Numbered from the stretch's first letter, positions 43,434 to 50,795 are shown. The stretch is DNA of 64,000 nt from Alistipes sp. (GCA_017408825.1 JAFQTX010000025.1:55060-119059), one strand, 5' to 3'. Program-made: numbers and translations. Notes: generated by a model from the letters alone, not told the origin.

Positions 43434-43655
43434 TTGTGTGTTGTTTAATTAGTTAATAAAATTGTTTGTTTGTATATGTTTTGTTTGTGTTGTCAGCACC
43501 AATTCGCATACAAGCACAACGAGGGCCAAGACACTGCGTCTCTCCCAAGTTTAAGTCATTCACACGTAATGGTTTGATAGTTAGATGCTTATTCGTAAAA
43601 TATCAAGCCTCCTATTTTCATTGCAAAGATAGGAAATTATTCTTGATTTTCCAAA
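43434..43655 (-). promoter_or_regulatory. Promoter and long 5' leader of the large lipoprotein gene
   Basis: TTTG (43652-43655, minus strand), 20 nt, then TATCTTTG (43624-43631) form a good promoter. Transcription would start near 43617, leaving about 185 nt untranslated before 43433. This leader has a GC-rich centre with a small hairpin (AGAC-gcagt-GTCT near 43530) and an AT-rich 3' third. No known riboswitch is recognised. Confidence 0.65.
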
Positions 43656-43735
43656 TAATTTTACGATCATTATAACAAAGTTATAACGTTTGATCGTAAT
43701 ACCACAAAATGTTATAACGAATAGGCGGGGTGGGG

Positions 43736-44122
43736 AGTAGTTCGTGCCTGTCGGCACTAAAGGGTGGTTGAAGGGTTGTTCGCAAGCTTTCGCTTGCTAA
43801 AGGGTAGAGCGAGCCTACGGCTCTAAAGGGTAGTTCGTGCCTGTCGGCACTAAAGGGTAGTTTGTGCCTGTCGGCACTAAAGGGTGGTTGGAGGGTAGTT
43901 CGCACCTAACGGTGCTAAAGGGTTATTTTTTTTCTAAGTCTCCCTTTAGCTCGCTAACGGCGAGCGCACTACTCTTTAGCTTGCTTCAGCAAGCGCTCTA
44001 CCCTTTAGCCCGCTTCGGCGGGCGCTCTCCCCTTTAGAGAGCAAAGCTCTCGCACAACCCTTCAGCAGCTCCGCTGCGCTCTACCCTTCAGAGAGCAGCG
44101 CTCTCGCTCAACCCTTTAGAGC
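43736..44122. repeat. Hairpin array C
   Basis: The longest array, 12 hairpins. Left half: GTGCC/GGCAC (43744-43757), GCAAGC/GCTTGC (43782-43797), GAGCC/GGCTC (43811-43823), GTGCC/GGCAC twice (43837-43850, 43864-43877), GCACC/GGTGC (43902-43915). T8 centre at 43926-43933. Inverted half: GCTCGCT/GGCGAGC with a T-G pair (43949-43965), GCTTGC/GCAAGC (43979-43994), GCCCGC/GCGGGC (44008-44023), GAGAGC/GCTCTC (44037-44051), GCAGC/GCTGC (44065-44077), GAGAGC/GCTCTC (44091-44105). It breaks off in a C9 tract (44122-44130). Lies between the large lipoprotein promoter and the rplI terminator. Confidence 0.9.
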
Positions 44123-44133
44123 CCCCCCCCTCA

Positions 44134-44172
44134 AAAAAACAAATGGAAGATACTGTGCGTACCTTCCATTTG
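44134..44172 (-). terminator. Terminator of rpsF-rpsR-rplI
   Basis: CAAATGGAAG (44140-44149) pairs with CTTCCATTTG (44163-44172); on the minus strand it is followed by a T7 run, 29 nt after the rplI stop. Just beyond is the G9 tract bordering array C. Confidence 0.85.
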
Positions 44173-44201
44173 TGATCTTAAGTCGCCTGAGCGACAGATA
44201 T

Positions 44202-44639
44202 TTACTCAGCAACAACCGAGAACTTGATAGTAGCCTTAACCTCGCGGTGAAGCTTAGCTACAGCCTCGAACTCGCCAAGAGTCTTAACTGAATCAACAGT
44301 GATGTTCTTGCGATCAACCTCGATGCCCTTCTCTGTAAGAGCAGCAGCGATGTCGGCAGCAGTCACAGCACCGAAAATCTTCTCCTCCTCAGCCTTAGCT
44401 GTGATAGTGAGGTGAAGGTTAGCGATTGTCTCAGCCAATGCCTGAGCGTCAGCAAGGATCTTAGCGTCCTTGTGAGCACGCTGGCGAAGGTTCTCAGCAA
44501 GTACCTTCTTTGCAGAAGCGGTAGCTGCCTTAGCGAAACCCTGAGGAATCAAGTAGTTGTTGGCATAGCCAGGGCGAACGTTTACGATGTCGTTTGCGTA
44601 GCCCAAGTTCTCTACGTCTTTGATAAGAATTACTTCCAT
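44202..44639 (-). CDS. rplI: 50S ribosomal protein L9
   Basis: A 145-residue L9 with the N-terminal rRNA-binding domain (EVILIKDVENLGYANDIVNV, GYANNYLIPQGFA), the long connecting helix (about 40-75) and a C-terminal domain with KIFGAVTAADIAAAL. Third gene of rpsF-rpsR-rplI, 18 nt after rpsR. Confidence 0.96.
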   Translation of the reverse strand: MEVILIKDVENLGYANDIVNVRPGYANNYLIPQGFAKAATASAKKVLAENLRQRAHKDAKILADAQALAETIANLHLTITAKAEEEKIFGAVTAADIAAALTEKGIEVDRKNITVDSVKTLGEFEAVAKLHREVKATIKFSVVAE

Positions 44640-44657
44640 AGTCTTTCCTCCTCTTTA

Positions 44658-44939
44658 TTATTTCATACAATCGGTTACGAATGGAAGGATTGCGAGGTGA
44701 CGAGCACGCTTAACTGCCTGAGCAACCTTCTTCTGGAACTTCTGAGAAGTACCAGTGAGACGGCGTGGCAAAATCTTACCCTGCTCGTTAAGGAACTTCT
44801 TCAAGAACTCACCGTCCTTATAATCTACGTACTTGATACCGAGCTTCTTAAAGCGGCAGTACTTCTTCTTCTTTACGTCTACTGATACTGGGTTGAGATA
44901 GCGGATCTCTGATGCACCCTGCTGTGTATTCTCTGCCAT
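44658..44939 (-). CDS. rpsR: 30S ribosomal protein S18
   Basis: A 93-residue S18 with [15 protein letters not shown] and the conserved [19 protein letters not shown] followed by [11 protein letters not shown]. It pairs with S6 on the 30S platform. Separated from rpsF by only 2 nt. Confidence 0.96.
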   Translation of the reverse strand: MAENTQQGASEIRYLNPVSVDVKKKKYCRFKKLGIKYVDYKDGEFLKKFLNEQGKILPRRLTGTSQKFQKKVAQAVKRARHLAILPFVTDCMK

Positions 44940-44941
44940 GA

Positions 44942-45289
44942 TTACTCCTCCTGTGATTTGTTAGCAAGCTTAGCACGACGCTTCTGAGAGTACTCAACAG
45001 CGAACTTGTCCTGCTTGAATGTTAGGAAACGAATTACACGCTCATCACGACGATACTGTGTCTCAAGCGTGTTGATGATTGAGCCCTCACCGGTGAACTC
45101 TACGAGGAAGTAGAAACCGGTAGTCTTCTTCTGAATAGGATAAGCGAGCTTCTTGAGGCCCCAGTTCTCCACATTCACAATCTGACCGCCGTTCTCGGTG
45201 ATTACGCCCTGGAATTTGTCAGCAACCTCCTGCACCTGTGCATCAGAGAGCACGGGAGTGACAATGAAAACGGTTTCGTAATTGTTCAT
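44942..45289 (-). CDS. rpsF: 30S ribosomal protein S6
   Basis: A 115-residue S6: [18 protein letters not shown] at the start, [20 protein letters not shown] in blocks, and the strand [14 protein letters not shown]. First gene of the S6-S18-L9 operon, with a consensus promoter 38 nt upstream. Confidence 0.96.
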   Translation of the reverse strand: MNNYETVFIVTPVLSDAQVQEVADKFQGVITENGGQIVNVENWGLKKLAYPIQKKTTGFYFLVEFTGEGSIINTLETQYRRDERVIRFLTFKQDKFAVEYSQKRRAKLANKSQEE

Positions 45290-45327
45290 AATGTTTAATT
45301 AATTAAAGTTTTGTGCATAAAGCGTCG

Positions 45328-45357
45328 CAAAGGTAGTAATAATTTTTTATTTTGCAA
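45328..45357 (-). promoter_or_regulatory. Promoter of rpsF operon
   Basis: TTG (45355-45357, minus strand), 19 nt, then TACCTTTG (45328-45335). Confidence 0.7.
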
Positions 45358-45393
45358 TACCCCGATGCTAATTTTTTGATACTTAATAGACAA

Positions 45394-45424
45394 AGAGGTG
45401 TTCGTTTTATCGCAAACACCCCTA
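45394..45424 (-). terminator. Terminator of rubredoxin gene
   Basis: AGGGGTGTTTG and CGAACACCTCT (minus strand) form a stem with an 8-nt loop, followed by TTGTCTATT. Confidence 0.65.
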
Positions 45425-45431
45425 CGTAGGA

Positions 45432-45590
45432 TTACTCCTCCTCGAATACCTCCTTGCCTAAGCCGCAAAGAGGACACGCCCAATCCTCGGGCAGAGCCTC
45501 GAACGGTGTCCCCGCTGCGATACCATTCTCGGGATCGCCCTTCTCAGGATCGTAGACATAGCTACATGCCGTACATACATACTTTTTCAT
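45432..45590 (-). CDS. Rubredoxin
   Basis: A 52-residue rubredoxin, a one-iron electron carrier. Both iron-binding pairs are present: [16 protein letters not shown] at the N-terminus and [16 protein letters not shown] at the end, with the conserved [11 protein letters not shown] between. Full length for the family. In anaerobic Bacteroidales rubredoxins feed rubrerythrin-type peroxide reduction and related oxygen defence. It lies between secG and the rpsF promoter, and its size makes it easy to miss. Confidence 0.95.
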   Translation of the reverse strand: MKKYVCTACSYVYDPEKGDPENGIAAGTPFEALPEDWACPLCGLGKEVFEEE

Positions 45591-45654
45591 AGATTATTAT
45601 ATTATATAGGTGTGCATATATGGTAGCAACTATTGTGCCTATGATAAACAAGAA

Positions 45655-45681
45655 GGGTGCCGACTATTTAGTCCGACACCC
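45655..45681 (-). terminator. Terminator after secG
   Basis: GGGTG-C-CGACTA with TAGTC-CG-ACACCC forms a stem of about 10 bp, 24 nt after the secG stop, then TTCTTGTTT on the minus strand. Confidence 0.65.
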
Positions 45682-45705
45682 TCAGGTTGTTTGGTTGTTG
45701 ATTGC

Positions 45706-46116
45706 CTACTTCGCTGGCTCGCTCTTAGCTGCATCCTCAGCAGGAGTCTCGCTCTTAGCCTCGCCCTCAGCAGGAACAGTTACAGTAGTCTCAACGGCAG
45801 CACCCTCAGCAGGAACCTCAAGGTTGATAGAGGTAGTAGGCTGATCCTTAGATGCCTCGATAGGGTTGTAGCCCTCGGCCTCCTGTGCAGCCTCGCGCTC
45901 TGGCATAGCGGTTACCGAAAGGAGTGTAAACAATACGATGGCTGCAACCATCGCCCATGTGAACTTCTCAAGAAAGTCTGAGGTCTGGCGAACACCCATA
46001 GTCTGGTTAGCAGCACCAAAGTTAGCAGCCATGCCGCTCTTAGGAGCCTGAACCAACACTGCAAGTATCAATAGGACACTTGCGATAGCAATCATGATAA
46101 TGCAAAATGTATACAT
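45706..46116 (-). CDS. secG: Preprotein translocase subunit SecG
   Basis: A 136-residue SecG. Two membrane helices (IIMIAIASVLLILAVLVQ and FTWAMVAAIVLFTLLSV) flank the conserved loop PKSGMAANFGAANQTMG. The Pro/Ala/Glu-rich acidic tail of some 60 residues (EGAAVETTVTVPAEGEAKSE) is a lineage-specific extension on the far side of the membrane. SecG assists SecYE during protein export. Last gene of the operon HU-CCDC81, sigma-54 activator, lptE, TPR-like and secG. Confidence 0.93.
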   Translation of the reverse strand: MYTFCIIMIAIASVLLILAVLVQAPKSGMAANFGAANQTMGVRQTSDFLEKFTWAMVAAIVLFTLLSVTAMPEREAAQEAEGYNPIEASKDQPTTSINLEVPAEGAAVETTVTVPAEGEAKSETPAEDAAKSEPAK

Positions 46117-46141
46117 AGTTTATGAATTTAATTATTCTATG

Positions 46142-46627
46142 TTAAATATTCGTCTTTTTCTTTTCAATCTTTGCGATTAGTCCCGCAAAGTAAACACTTT
46201 TTTCTGAATTTAGCAAACTTAATTTGCGATAAGTGGCGATTGCCTCGTCATAAAGTCCCTGATTTAGGTATATTTCTGCCAATTCTTCACTCACCAACTC
46301 CTCATTCTCCTCCATTTCTACCTCCGATATATCCTCAGCATCACCCTCTTCAGCCACAATGCGGTAGTTGTCTCTGCTTAGGAATTTATCTATTCGGTCG
46401 TCGGGCGAGAGATAGGTGAGCCGTTCGATGTCGATACTCTTGCGGGCTATTGCGCCGAGAGGGTGTAGCGTTGCCATAAGGCGTGTTGCTGCATCGCTGC
46501 GCTCACCCTTGGTGCGGTAGAGGCGTAGACGTGCTGCGCTCCACCATGGATAGCGAGCTACGATCTGTTCGATATCGTTGCTGCTCGCCGTGGTCTCCTT
46601 GTATACTATGTCGAAAAGTGATGCCAT
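46142..46627 (-). CDS. Small TPR-like protein between lptE and secG
   Basis: A 161-residue protein without signal peptide. The N-terminal half has WWSAARLRLYRTKG and LAPLG-like segments; the C-terminal part is a single TPR-like helix pair (SEELAEIYLNQGLYDEAIATYRKL) ending KIEKKKTNI. A protein of this kind is often found at this position in Bacteroidota, but I know no assigned function. I choose the start at 46627, one base after the lptE stop; the longer frame would read back into lptE. Confidence 0.65.
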   Translation of the reverse strand: MASLFDIVYKETTASSNDIEQIVARYPWWSAARLRLYRTKGERSDAATRLMATLHPLGAIARKSIDIERLTYLSPDDRIDKFLSRDNYRIVAEEGDAEDISEVEMEENEELVSEELAEIYLNQGLYDEAIATYRKLSLLNSEKSVYFAGLIAKIEKKKTNI

Positions 46628-46628
46628 A

Positions 46629-47159
46629 CTACCAGTTGCCGGCTGCTGCCATATAAATGTCATTTACTAAGTCCTCTACAATATCCTCGATAAGCTGATC
46701 CTGCACGTCGATGAGCAGCTGTGATGAGTCGTAGTCGGCATATGCCGAGAATGTCTTGTTGTTGAACGAAAGAGTTTGATCAACGGCGTTCTGGAAGTTT
46801 ACCTTGACCGTGATCGTTAGTCGGTTTTGCAGCGCATAGTCGCCACTCGATACTGAGGCTGTCGTCGAGGAGTAGTTTGTAATCTCGCCCTCAAAGGCAA
46901 AGTCGCCACCCTCATCAACCTGCTGGAGACGTGTCTGGCGTGAGAACTTGTCACGCAGTCCCTCGGTGAGCACGTTGCTCAGTGTTGGCGCAACCATAGG
47001 CGCATTATTGGGGAAGTAGGCCACCGAGAAGGTCTTAGCCTCAGGTGGGATTGAGCCTCCCGAGAGGTTGTATGTCACCTTATAGCCACAGCCCGCACAG
47101 AGGAGTGCCACGGTGAGTATCGTCAGTAGCTTTGCTACGTTGGTGTATGCTCGTTTCAT
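46629..47159 (-). CDS. lptE: LPS-assembly lipoprotein LptE
   Basis: A 176-residue lipoprotein (lipobox LCAGC) starting GYKVTYNLSGGSIPPEAKTF, the Bacteroidota LptE form; the middle has FAFEGEITNYSSTTASV and the end is a helix (LIEDIVEDLVNDIY). LptE plugs LptD and helps place LPS in the outer leaflet. Located 6 nt after the sigma-54-type activator gene. Confidence 0.85.
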   Translation of the reverse strand: MKRAYTNVAKLLTILTVALLCAGCGYKVTYNLSGGSIPPEAKTFSVAYFPNNAPMVAPTLSNVLTEGLRDKFSRQTRLQQVDEGGDFAFEGEITNYSSTTASVSSGDYALQNRLTITVKVNFQNAVDQTLSFNNKTFSAYADYDSSQLLIDVQDQLIEDIVEDLVNDIYMAAAGNW

Positions 47160-47165
47160 ACTCTC

Positions 47166-48383
47166 TTATTTAGTGTTGTCATCAATGCCAAGGGCCTTCA
47201 TACGTCGATAGAGCGTGCGCTCCGAGATAAATAGCTCTCGGGCGGCATCTTTACGCCTGAAGCCATTGTTGTGTAGTGCCTTGAGTATCTGCTCACGCTG
47301 CACATCATCCTTGGTGAGCTGAGGTGTCGGCTCCTCTACCACCTCGATAACCTCGCCCTCGTCGTAGCGCTGGGTGTGGGTGTGCTGCGGCTTGGGCAGT
47401 AGGCCCATAACATCGTGGCGGATAGGTGCGCTCTCGTGGCGTTCTGCACCTCCACGCATCGCCTCGGTCATCATACGCTTGAGGTCGTTGATGTCGTTGC
47501 GCATATCGAACAGGATCTTATACAGTAGCTCACGCTCATCGAGGTCGTTGTAGCGGTTTGACGCTCCGCTGTTCATCGGGTGAACGCTATATCCCTCATC
47601 GGGGAGGTAGCGTCGAAGCACCTCGGTGGTAATATCTCTGCGCTGCTCTATTGCCGAGATCTGCTCGGCCACGTTTTTGAGCTGACGGATGTTTCCTCGC
47701 CAATGGTAGTTCTCGAGCGTAGCACGAGCGCCCTCGTCGAGGGTTATCGCTGGCATACGATATTGCACAGCTACGTCGCTGGCAAACTTGCGGAAGAGTA
47801 GGTAGATGTCGCCCTTGCGCTCACGTAGTGGGGGAACGCTGATAGGCACGGTGTTGAGACGATAGTATAGGTCCTCGCGGAAGTCTCCGTCGGCGATAGC
47901 CTGCAACAGATTGTTGTTTGTTGCGGCTACTACACGCACGTCGGTCTTCTGCACCTTTGCCGAGCCTACGCGCATAAACTCGCCAGTCTGCAACACACGC
48001 AACAAGCGCACCTGCGTAGATAGCGGAAGCTCGCCAACCTCGTCGAGGAATATGGTGCCTCCGTCGGCCTCCTCGAAGTATCCCTTACGGCTCTCGATAG
48101 CGCCGGTGAATGATCCCTTCTCATGGCCGAAGAGCTCCGAGTCGATAGTGCCCTCGGGGATAGCGCCGCAGTTTACGGCGATATATTTCTTATGCTTGCG
48201 TGCAGAGTAGGCGTGGATGACCTGAGGGAAAAACTCTTTACCCACACCGCTCTCGCCAGTAACCAATACCGATAGGTCGGTGGGGGCTACACGCATAGCT
48301 ACCTCCAAGGCGTTGTTTAGTGCTTCGGAGTTGCCGATGATGCCAAATCGTTGCTTGGCACTGAGTAATTCGTTTGATGTCAT
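47166..48383 (-). CDS. Sigma-54-type transcriptional activator without receiver domain
   Basis: A 405-residue AAA+ activator with Fis-type HTH. Walker A GESGVGKE (43-50), the sigma-54 contact loop GSFTGA (about 90-95, Ser instead of the common Ala), GGTIFLDEVGELP as Walker B, the RLNTVPI sensor region, and a C-terminal helix-turn-helix RKDAARELFISERTLYRRM (about 370-390). There is no N-terminal receiver or GAF domain, so activity may be constitutive or set by a partner. Family members open complexes at RpoN promoters. Placement ahead of lptE and secG is seen in related genomes, hinting at envelope control; that part is inference. Confidence 0.88.
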   Translation of the reverse strand: MTSNELLSAKQRFGIIGNSEALNNALEVAMRVAPTDLSVLVTGESGVGKEFFPQVIHAYSARKHKKYIAVNCGAIPEGTIDSELFGHEKGSFTGAIESRKGYFEEADGGTIFLDEVGELPLSTQVRLLRVLQTGEFMRVGSAKVQKTDVRVVAATNNNLLQAIADGDFREDLYYRLNTVPISVPPLRERKGDIYLLFRKFASDVAVQYRMPAITLDEGARATLENYHWRGNIRQLKNVAEQISAIEQRRDITTEVLRRYLPDEGYSVHPMNSGASNRYNDLDERELLYKILFDMRNDINDLKRMMTEAMRGGAERHESAPIRHDVMGLLPKPQHTHTQRYDEGEVIEVVEEPTPQLTKDDVQREQILKALHNNGFRRKDAARELFISERTLYRRMKALGIDDNTK

Positions 48384-48395
48384 ATGCCGTTTTAC

Positions 48396-49346
48396 TTAGC
48401 TTGCTTTTGGAGTATTTATTGCCGCAGTGTTGTTTGTTGTGGCTGCTGCTGGCGTAACAGTTGCCGAGGTGCTTGCCGCCTTTGTCACTGGTGTCGCCAG
48501 CGGTGTTGCGGGTAGCTGTGTGGGGGCTACTGCGGGGTTTGCCTTATGAGCATCGTCTGTCACCTCGATGGGTCGTGCGAGAGTGTCGGTAGGCTCTACA
48601 ACTGCGCCATCCGCAGGCTCATAGATGTTCACATCGCTATTGTTGCCTCTATCCAACCATCTCCACGTAAACCATCCGCCTACGCTGAGCACTACTGCTG
48701 CTATTACCATAACGACAATGCGCATACCCCTATTGTGTCGCTTGCGGTCACTGCCGTAGTGATCCTCATCGTCATTGCGGTTCTTGCGATTGCTATATGT
48801 TAGTCCACGCAGATACTTGTCTGGTTTGCCGAGGATGAGCTCCTCTTCCTCCTCAGCACGATTTCTGTTGGGGGTTATCGTCTGCGATGACTTTATCTTT
48901 CGATGGGTGCTGTGCCCCGTGATATTCTCACTTTGCTGCTGACGTATGCGCTGAATACGCTGCTGCTTGACCTTCTCAAGGTCGAAGTACTCCAGTGGTG
49001 GCTTGATGGTGCCAGCATAGATCTTAGGCTCACGTCGTTGCTTGAAACATATGGTATTGTTCTCGCCGGCATAGAACTCGCCAAGCTCGGGTACGAAGTA
49101 TCTCTCGCCCTGCGACACCTTATGACGTATCTGGAATGCAAATCTGTCGATCATACCATTTGCCGCAAGAGCATTGCATCCGTAGGCCACGAGTAATGAG
49201 ATAAGCACGCCATCGTCGTTGCGCATAAGCTCCGAGAAGATCATCTTGCCTTCGGGCTGCTTAACGATAAATGCACCAAAGCGTGGCACAACAAGGCGTT
49301 TGTTGTGCTTCAGATAGCCGGTGATTATGTTCGTAAGTAGCTCCAT
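48396..49346 (-). CDS. HU-CCDC81-type membrane protein
   Basis: A 316-residue protein. Residues about 1-60 and 65-125 are the two prokaryotic CCDC81-like HU domains (TGYLKHNKRLVVPRFGAFIV, then GERYFVPELGEFYAG). A basic and Gln-rich linker follows, then a membrane helix (MRIVVMVIAAVVLSVGGW, about 208-226) and a Thr/Ala/Pro-rich outer tail. Many relatives carry a SPOR domain at the end; here none is seen, so the tail may instead reach the cell wall. Role unproven, possibly linking nucleoid or peptidoglycan to envelope biogenesis. First gene of the five-gene operon. Confidence 0.78.
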   Translation of the reverse strand: MELLTNIITGYLKHNKRLVVPRFGAFIVKQPEGKMIFSELMRNDDGVLISLLVAYGCNALAANGMIDRFAFQIRHKVSQGERYFVPELGEFYAGENNTICFKQRREPKIYAGTIKPPLEYFDLEKVKQQRIQRIRQQQSENITGHSTHRKIKSSQTITPNRNRAEEEEELILGKPDKYLRGLTYSNRKNRNDDEDHYGSDRKRHNRGMRIVVMVIAAVVLSVGGWFTWRWLDRGNNSDVNIYEPADGAVVEPTDTLARPIEVTDDAHKANPAVAPTQLPATPLATPVTKAASTSATVTPAAATTNNTAAINTPKAS

Positions 49347-49357
49347 TCGTTGTAGGT

Positions 49358-49409
49358 ACGTTATATAGATATAACGTGCAAAGATACAAATATTATTTGC
49401 AATACAAAA
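49358..49409 (-). promoter_or_regulatory. HU-CCDC81 promoter with dyad at the start site
   Basis: TTTTG (49405-49409, minus strand), 18 nt, then TATCTTTG (49379-49386). One base further downstream is a 20-nt dyad (49358-49377), half-site ACGTTATAT with a 2-nt centre. Same arrangement as at bamD. Confidence 0.65.
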
Positions 49410-49478
49410 GCTATTGCCTATAATTATTTATTTTCTTCGTACGTTGCTTGGTGTGATAGCGCTGAATGCTAAAAATAG

Positions 49479-49522
49479 ACAAGACTCATATGGATTACTG
49501 ATGTATCCCATATGAGCCTTGT
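49479..49522 (-). terminator. Hairpin after the small HTH gene
   Basis: ACAAGACTCATATGG (49479-49493) pairs with CCATATGAGCCTTGT (49508-49522), 14 of 15 bases. A second, weaker GCGGC/GCCGC hairpin lies just before it near 49531-49550. Confidence 0.65.
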
Positions 49523-49566
49523 GATAGATGCGGCGGGGGTAATGCCGCTATCTAATTCCGGAATTG

Positions 49567-49812
49567 TTATTTCTGCTCGTTAAGAATGCGCATTGCTGCG
49601 TCGAAAATCGTAGTGTCATCCAATGTTACAACGCCGCCATCAGGGCCCTGCTCAATATGGATACCTGCACAAGCCTTAGCCTCAAGGTGCTTGCCGCCGA
49701 AGTAGTTACGTACGGTCTCAACATCGATTCCCAACTCATCTGCAATGCGCTGCGAGCTGCCACTGGGCAACTTATCCTTAATGCGGCGCAACTCGTTAAA
49801 TGTGATAATCAT
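49567..49812 (-). CDS. Small HTH DNA-binding protein
   Basis: An 81-residue protein with an N-terminal helix-turn-helix: IITFNELRRIKDKLPSGSSQ, then RIADELGIDVETVRNYFGG as recognition part, followed by a short acidic C-terminal segment (GGVVTLDDTTIFDAAMRIL). Conserved single-domain proteins of this form occur widely in Bacteroidales with no known target. It is monocistronic. Confidence 0.75.
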   Translation of the reverse strand: MIITFNELRRIKDKLPSGSSQRIADELGIDVETVRNYFGGKHLEAKACAGIHIEQGPDGGVVTLDDTTIFDAAMRILNEQK

Positions 49813-50244
49813 AATTTTTGTAGTATTAAGATTAAATAAATATAAATTTCGTTTTACGATACTAAATTAATGCTTTTTTTTGAAACGACCAAACTATTTT
49901 TAATATTATTTCAAAAATTGGCGAAATAATATACTTTTCAATAAGTTTTTCCTCCACTTGCAGGATTATCTCGGCAGGTGGTATTGTGGCTGTTTGTGCT
50001 CACGGCCGTGGCCATCTTAATTGTCTTAAAGGTCGCAAAGGTCTCAAAGGTCTTTATTTTTTAGGACCGTTAGGACAATCCAACAAAATGGGGATGACTA
50101 AAAAGAAATTAGTCATCCCCATCGTATCGTAGCTATGGGCGGTTGTCGGTTTGCGATATCAAGCCATACTCCTTGACATAAGATCTATCTCTTTCTTATC
50201 AGATCATGCTCTCCATCACACACTTACCCCCCCCCTCAAGCTAA
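49813..50244. other. 432-nt intergenic with AAAGGTC tandem and C9 tract
   Basis: No gene seen. The part nearest the HTH gene is AT-rich leader. At about 50028-50054 the 9-mer AAAGGTCNC or AAAGGTCTT occurs three times in tandem, then TTTATTTTTTAGGACCGTTAGGACA runs partly complementary to it. The terminator at 50087-50122 follows, and a C9 tract (50226-50234) borders the stop of the oxidoreductase gamma gene. Confidence 0.6.
50087..50122 (-). terminator. GGGGATGAC-family terminator
   Basis: AATGGGGATGACTAA and TTAGTCATCCCCAT form a 14-bp perfect stem with the same sequence, and the same AACAAA flank, as at 28423. It is the likely end of the oxidoreductase operon. Confidence 0.75.
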
Positions 50245-50790
50245 TTAGCGGATCTGGCGGATAATCTCACCACCGTGCTTGATAGCCTCCTCGTTCTGTG
50301 GAAGCATCTTCCAAGCACGCTCTGGGAGGGTCTTCTTAAGACCAGCCATAACGTTCTCCATCTTAACAACAGGACGAACCTTGAGGTAAGCACCGAGGAT
50401 CATGGTGTTGAACAACTTAGCCTGACCAAGACGTGCGCACTCTGCAGTAGCGTCGATCTGGTAAACGCTGATGTCAGTACGTGTTGGGTGGTGAGTGATA
50501 CCGTTTGTATCGTAGATCAGTACGCCACCTGGCTTCACCTGGCTCTCGAACTTATCCATAGACTGCTGGTTGAGCACAACTACGCAGTCGAACTCGTGAG
50601 CAATAGGTGATGAGATAGGCTTATCCGAGAGGATAACAGTTACGTTGGCAGTACCACCACGCATCTCAGGACCATAAGATGGCATCCAAGTCACCTCCAT
50701 GTCCTGCATAATTCCAGAGTAAGCCAAGATCTTACCCATAGTGAGGACACCCTGTCCTCCGAAACCTGCAATGATTATTGTCTCTTTCAT
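50245..50790 (-). CDS. 2-oxoacid:ferredoxin oxidoreductase, gamma subunit
   Basis: A 181-residue gamma domain subunit: IIIAGFGGQGVLTMGKILA at the start, MPSYGPEMRGGTANVTV, and CVVVLNQQSMDKF are the family blocks. Last of four genes (ferredoxin, alpha, beta, gamma) coding for a ferredoxin-dependent 2-oxoacid oxidoreductase. The gene order and separate small ferredoxin fit the 2-oxoglutarate (Kor) or branched-chain (Vor) type; sequence reading alone does not separate these. Confidence 0.9.
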   Translation of the reverse strand: MKETIIIAGFGGQGVLTMGKILAYSGIMQDMEVTWMPSYGPEMRGGTANVTVILSDKPISSPIAHEFDCVVVLNQQSMDKFESQVKPGGVLIYDTNGITHHPTRTDISVYQIDATAECARLGQAKLFNTMILGAYLKVRPVVKMENVMAGLKKTLPERAWKMLPQNEEAIKHGGEIIRQIR

Positions 50791-50795
50791 AATGC

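Noticed and set aside
43681-43905. Minus-strand open frames through the left half of array C (and B), giving repeated peptides such as PFSADRHELP
   Set aside because: They arise because several units keep a multiple of three; the frames lack a promoter, differ in ends between arrays, and stem covariation explains the sequence better than coding.
38554-44122. Arrays A-C as CRISPR arrays
   Set aside because: Unit lengths vary, the repeated part is short, what would be spacers are self-complementary, orientation flips in the middle, and no cas genes are present.
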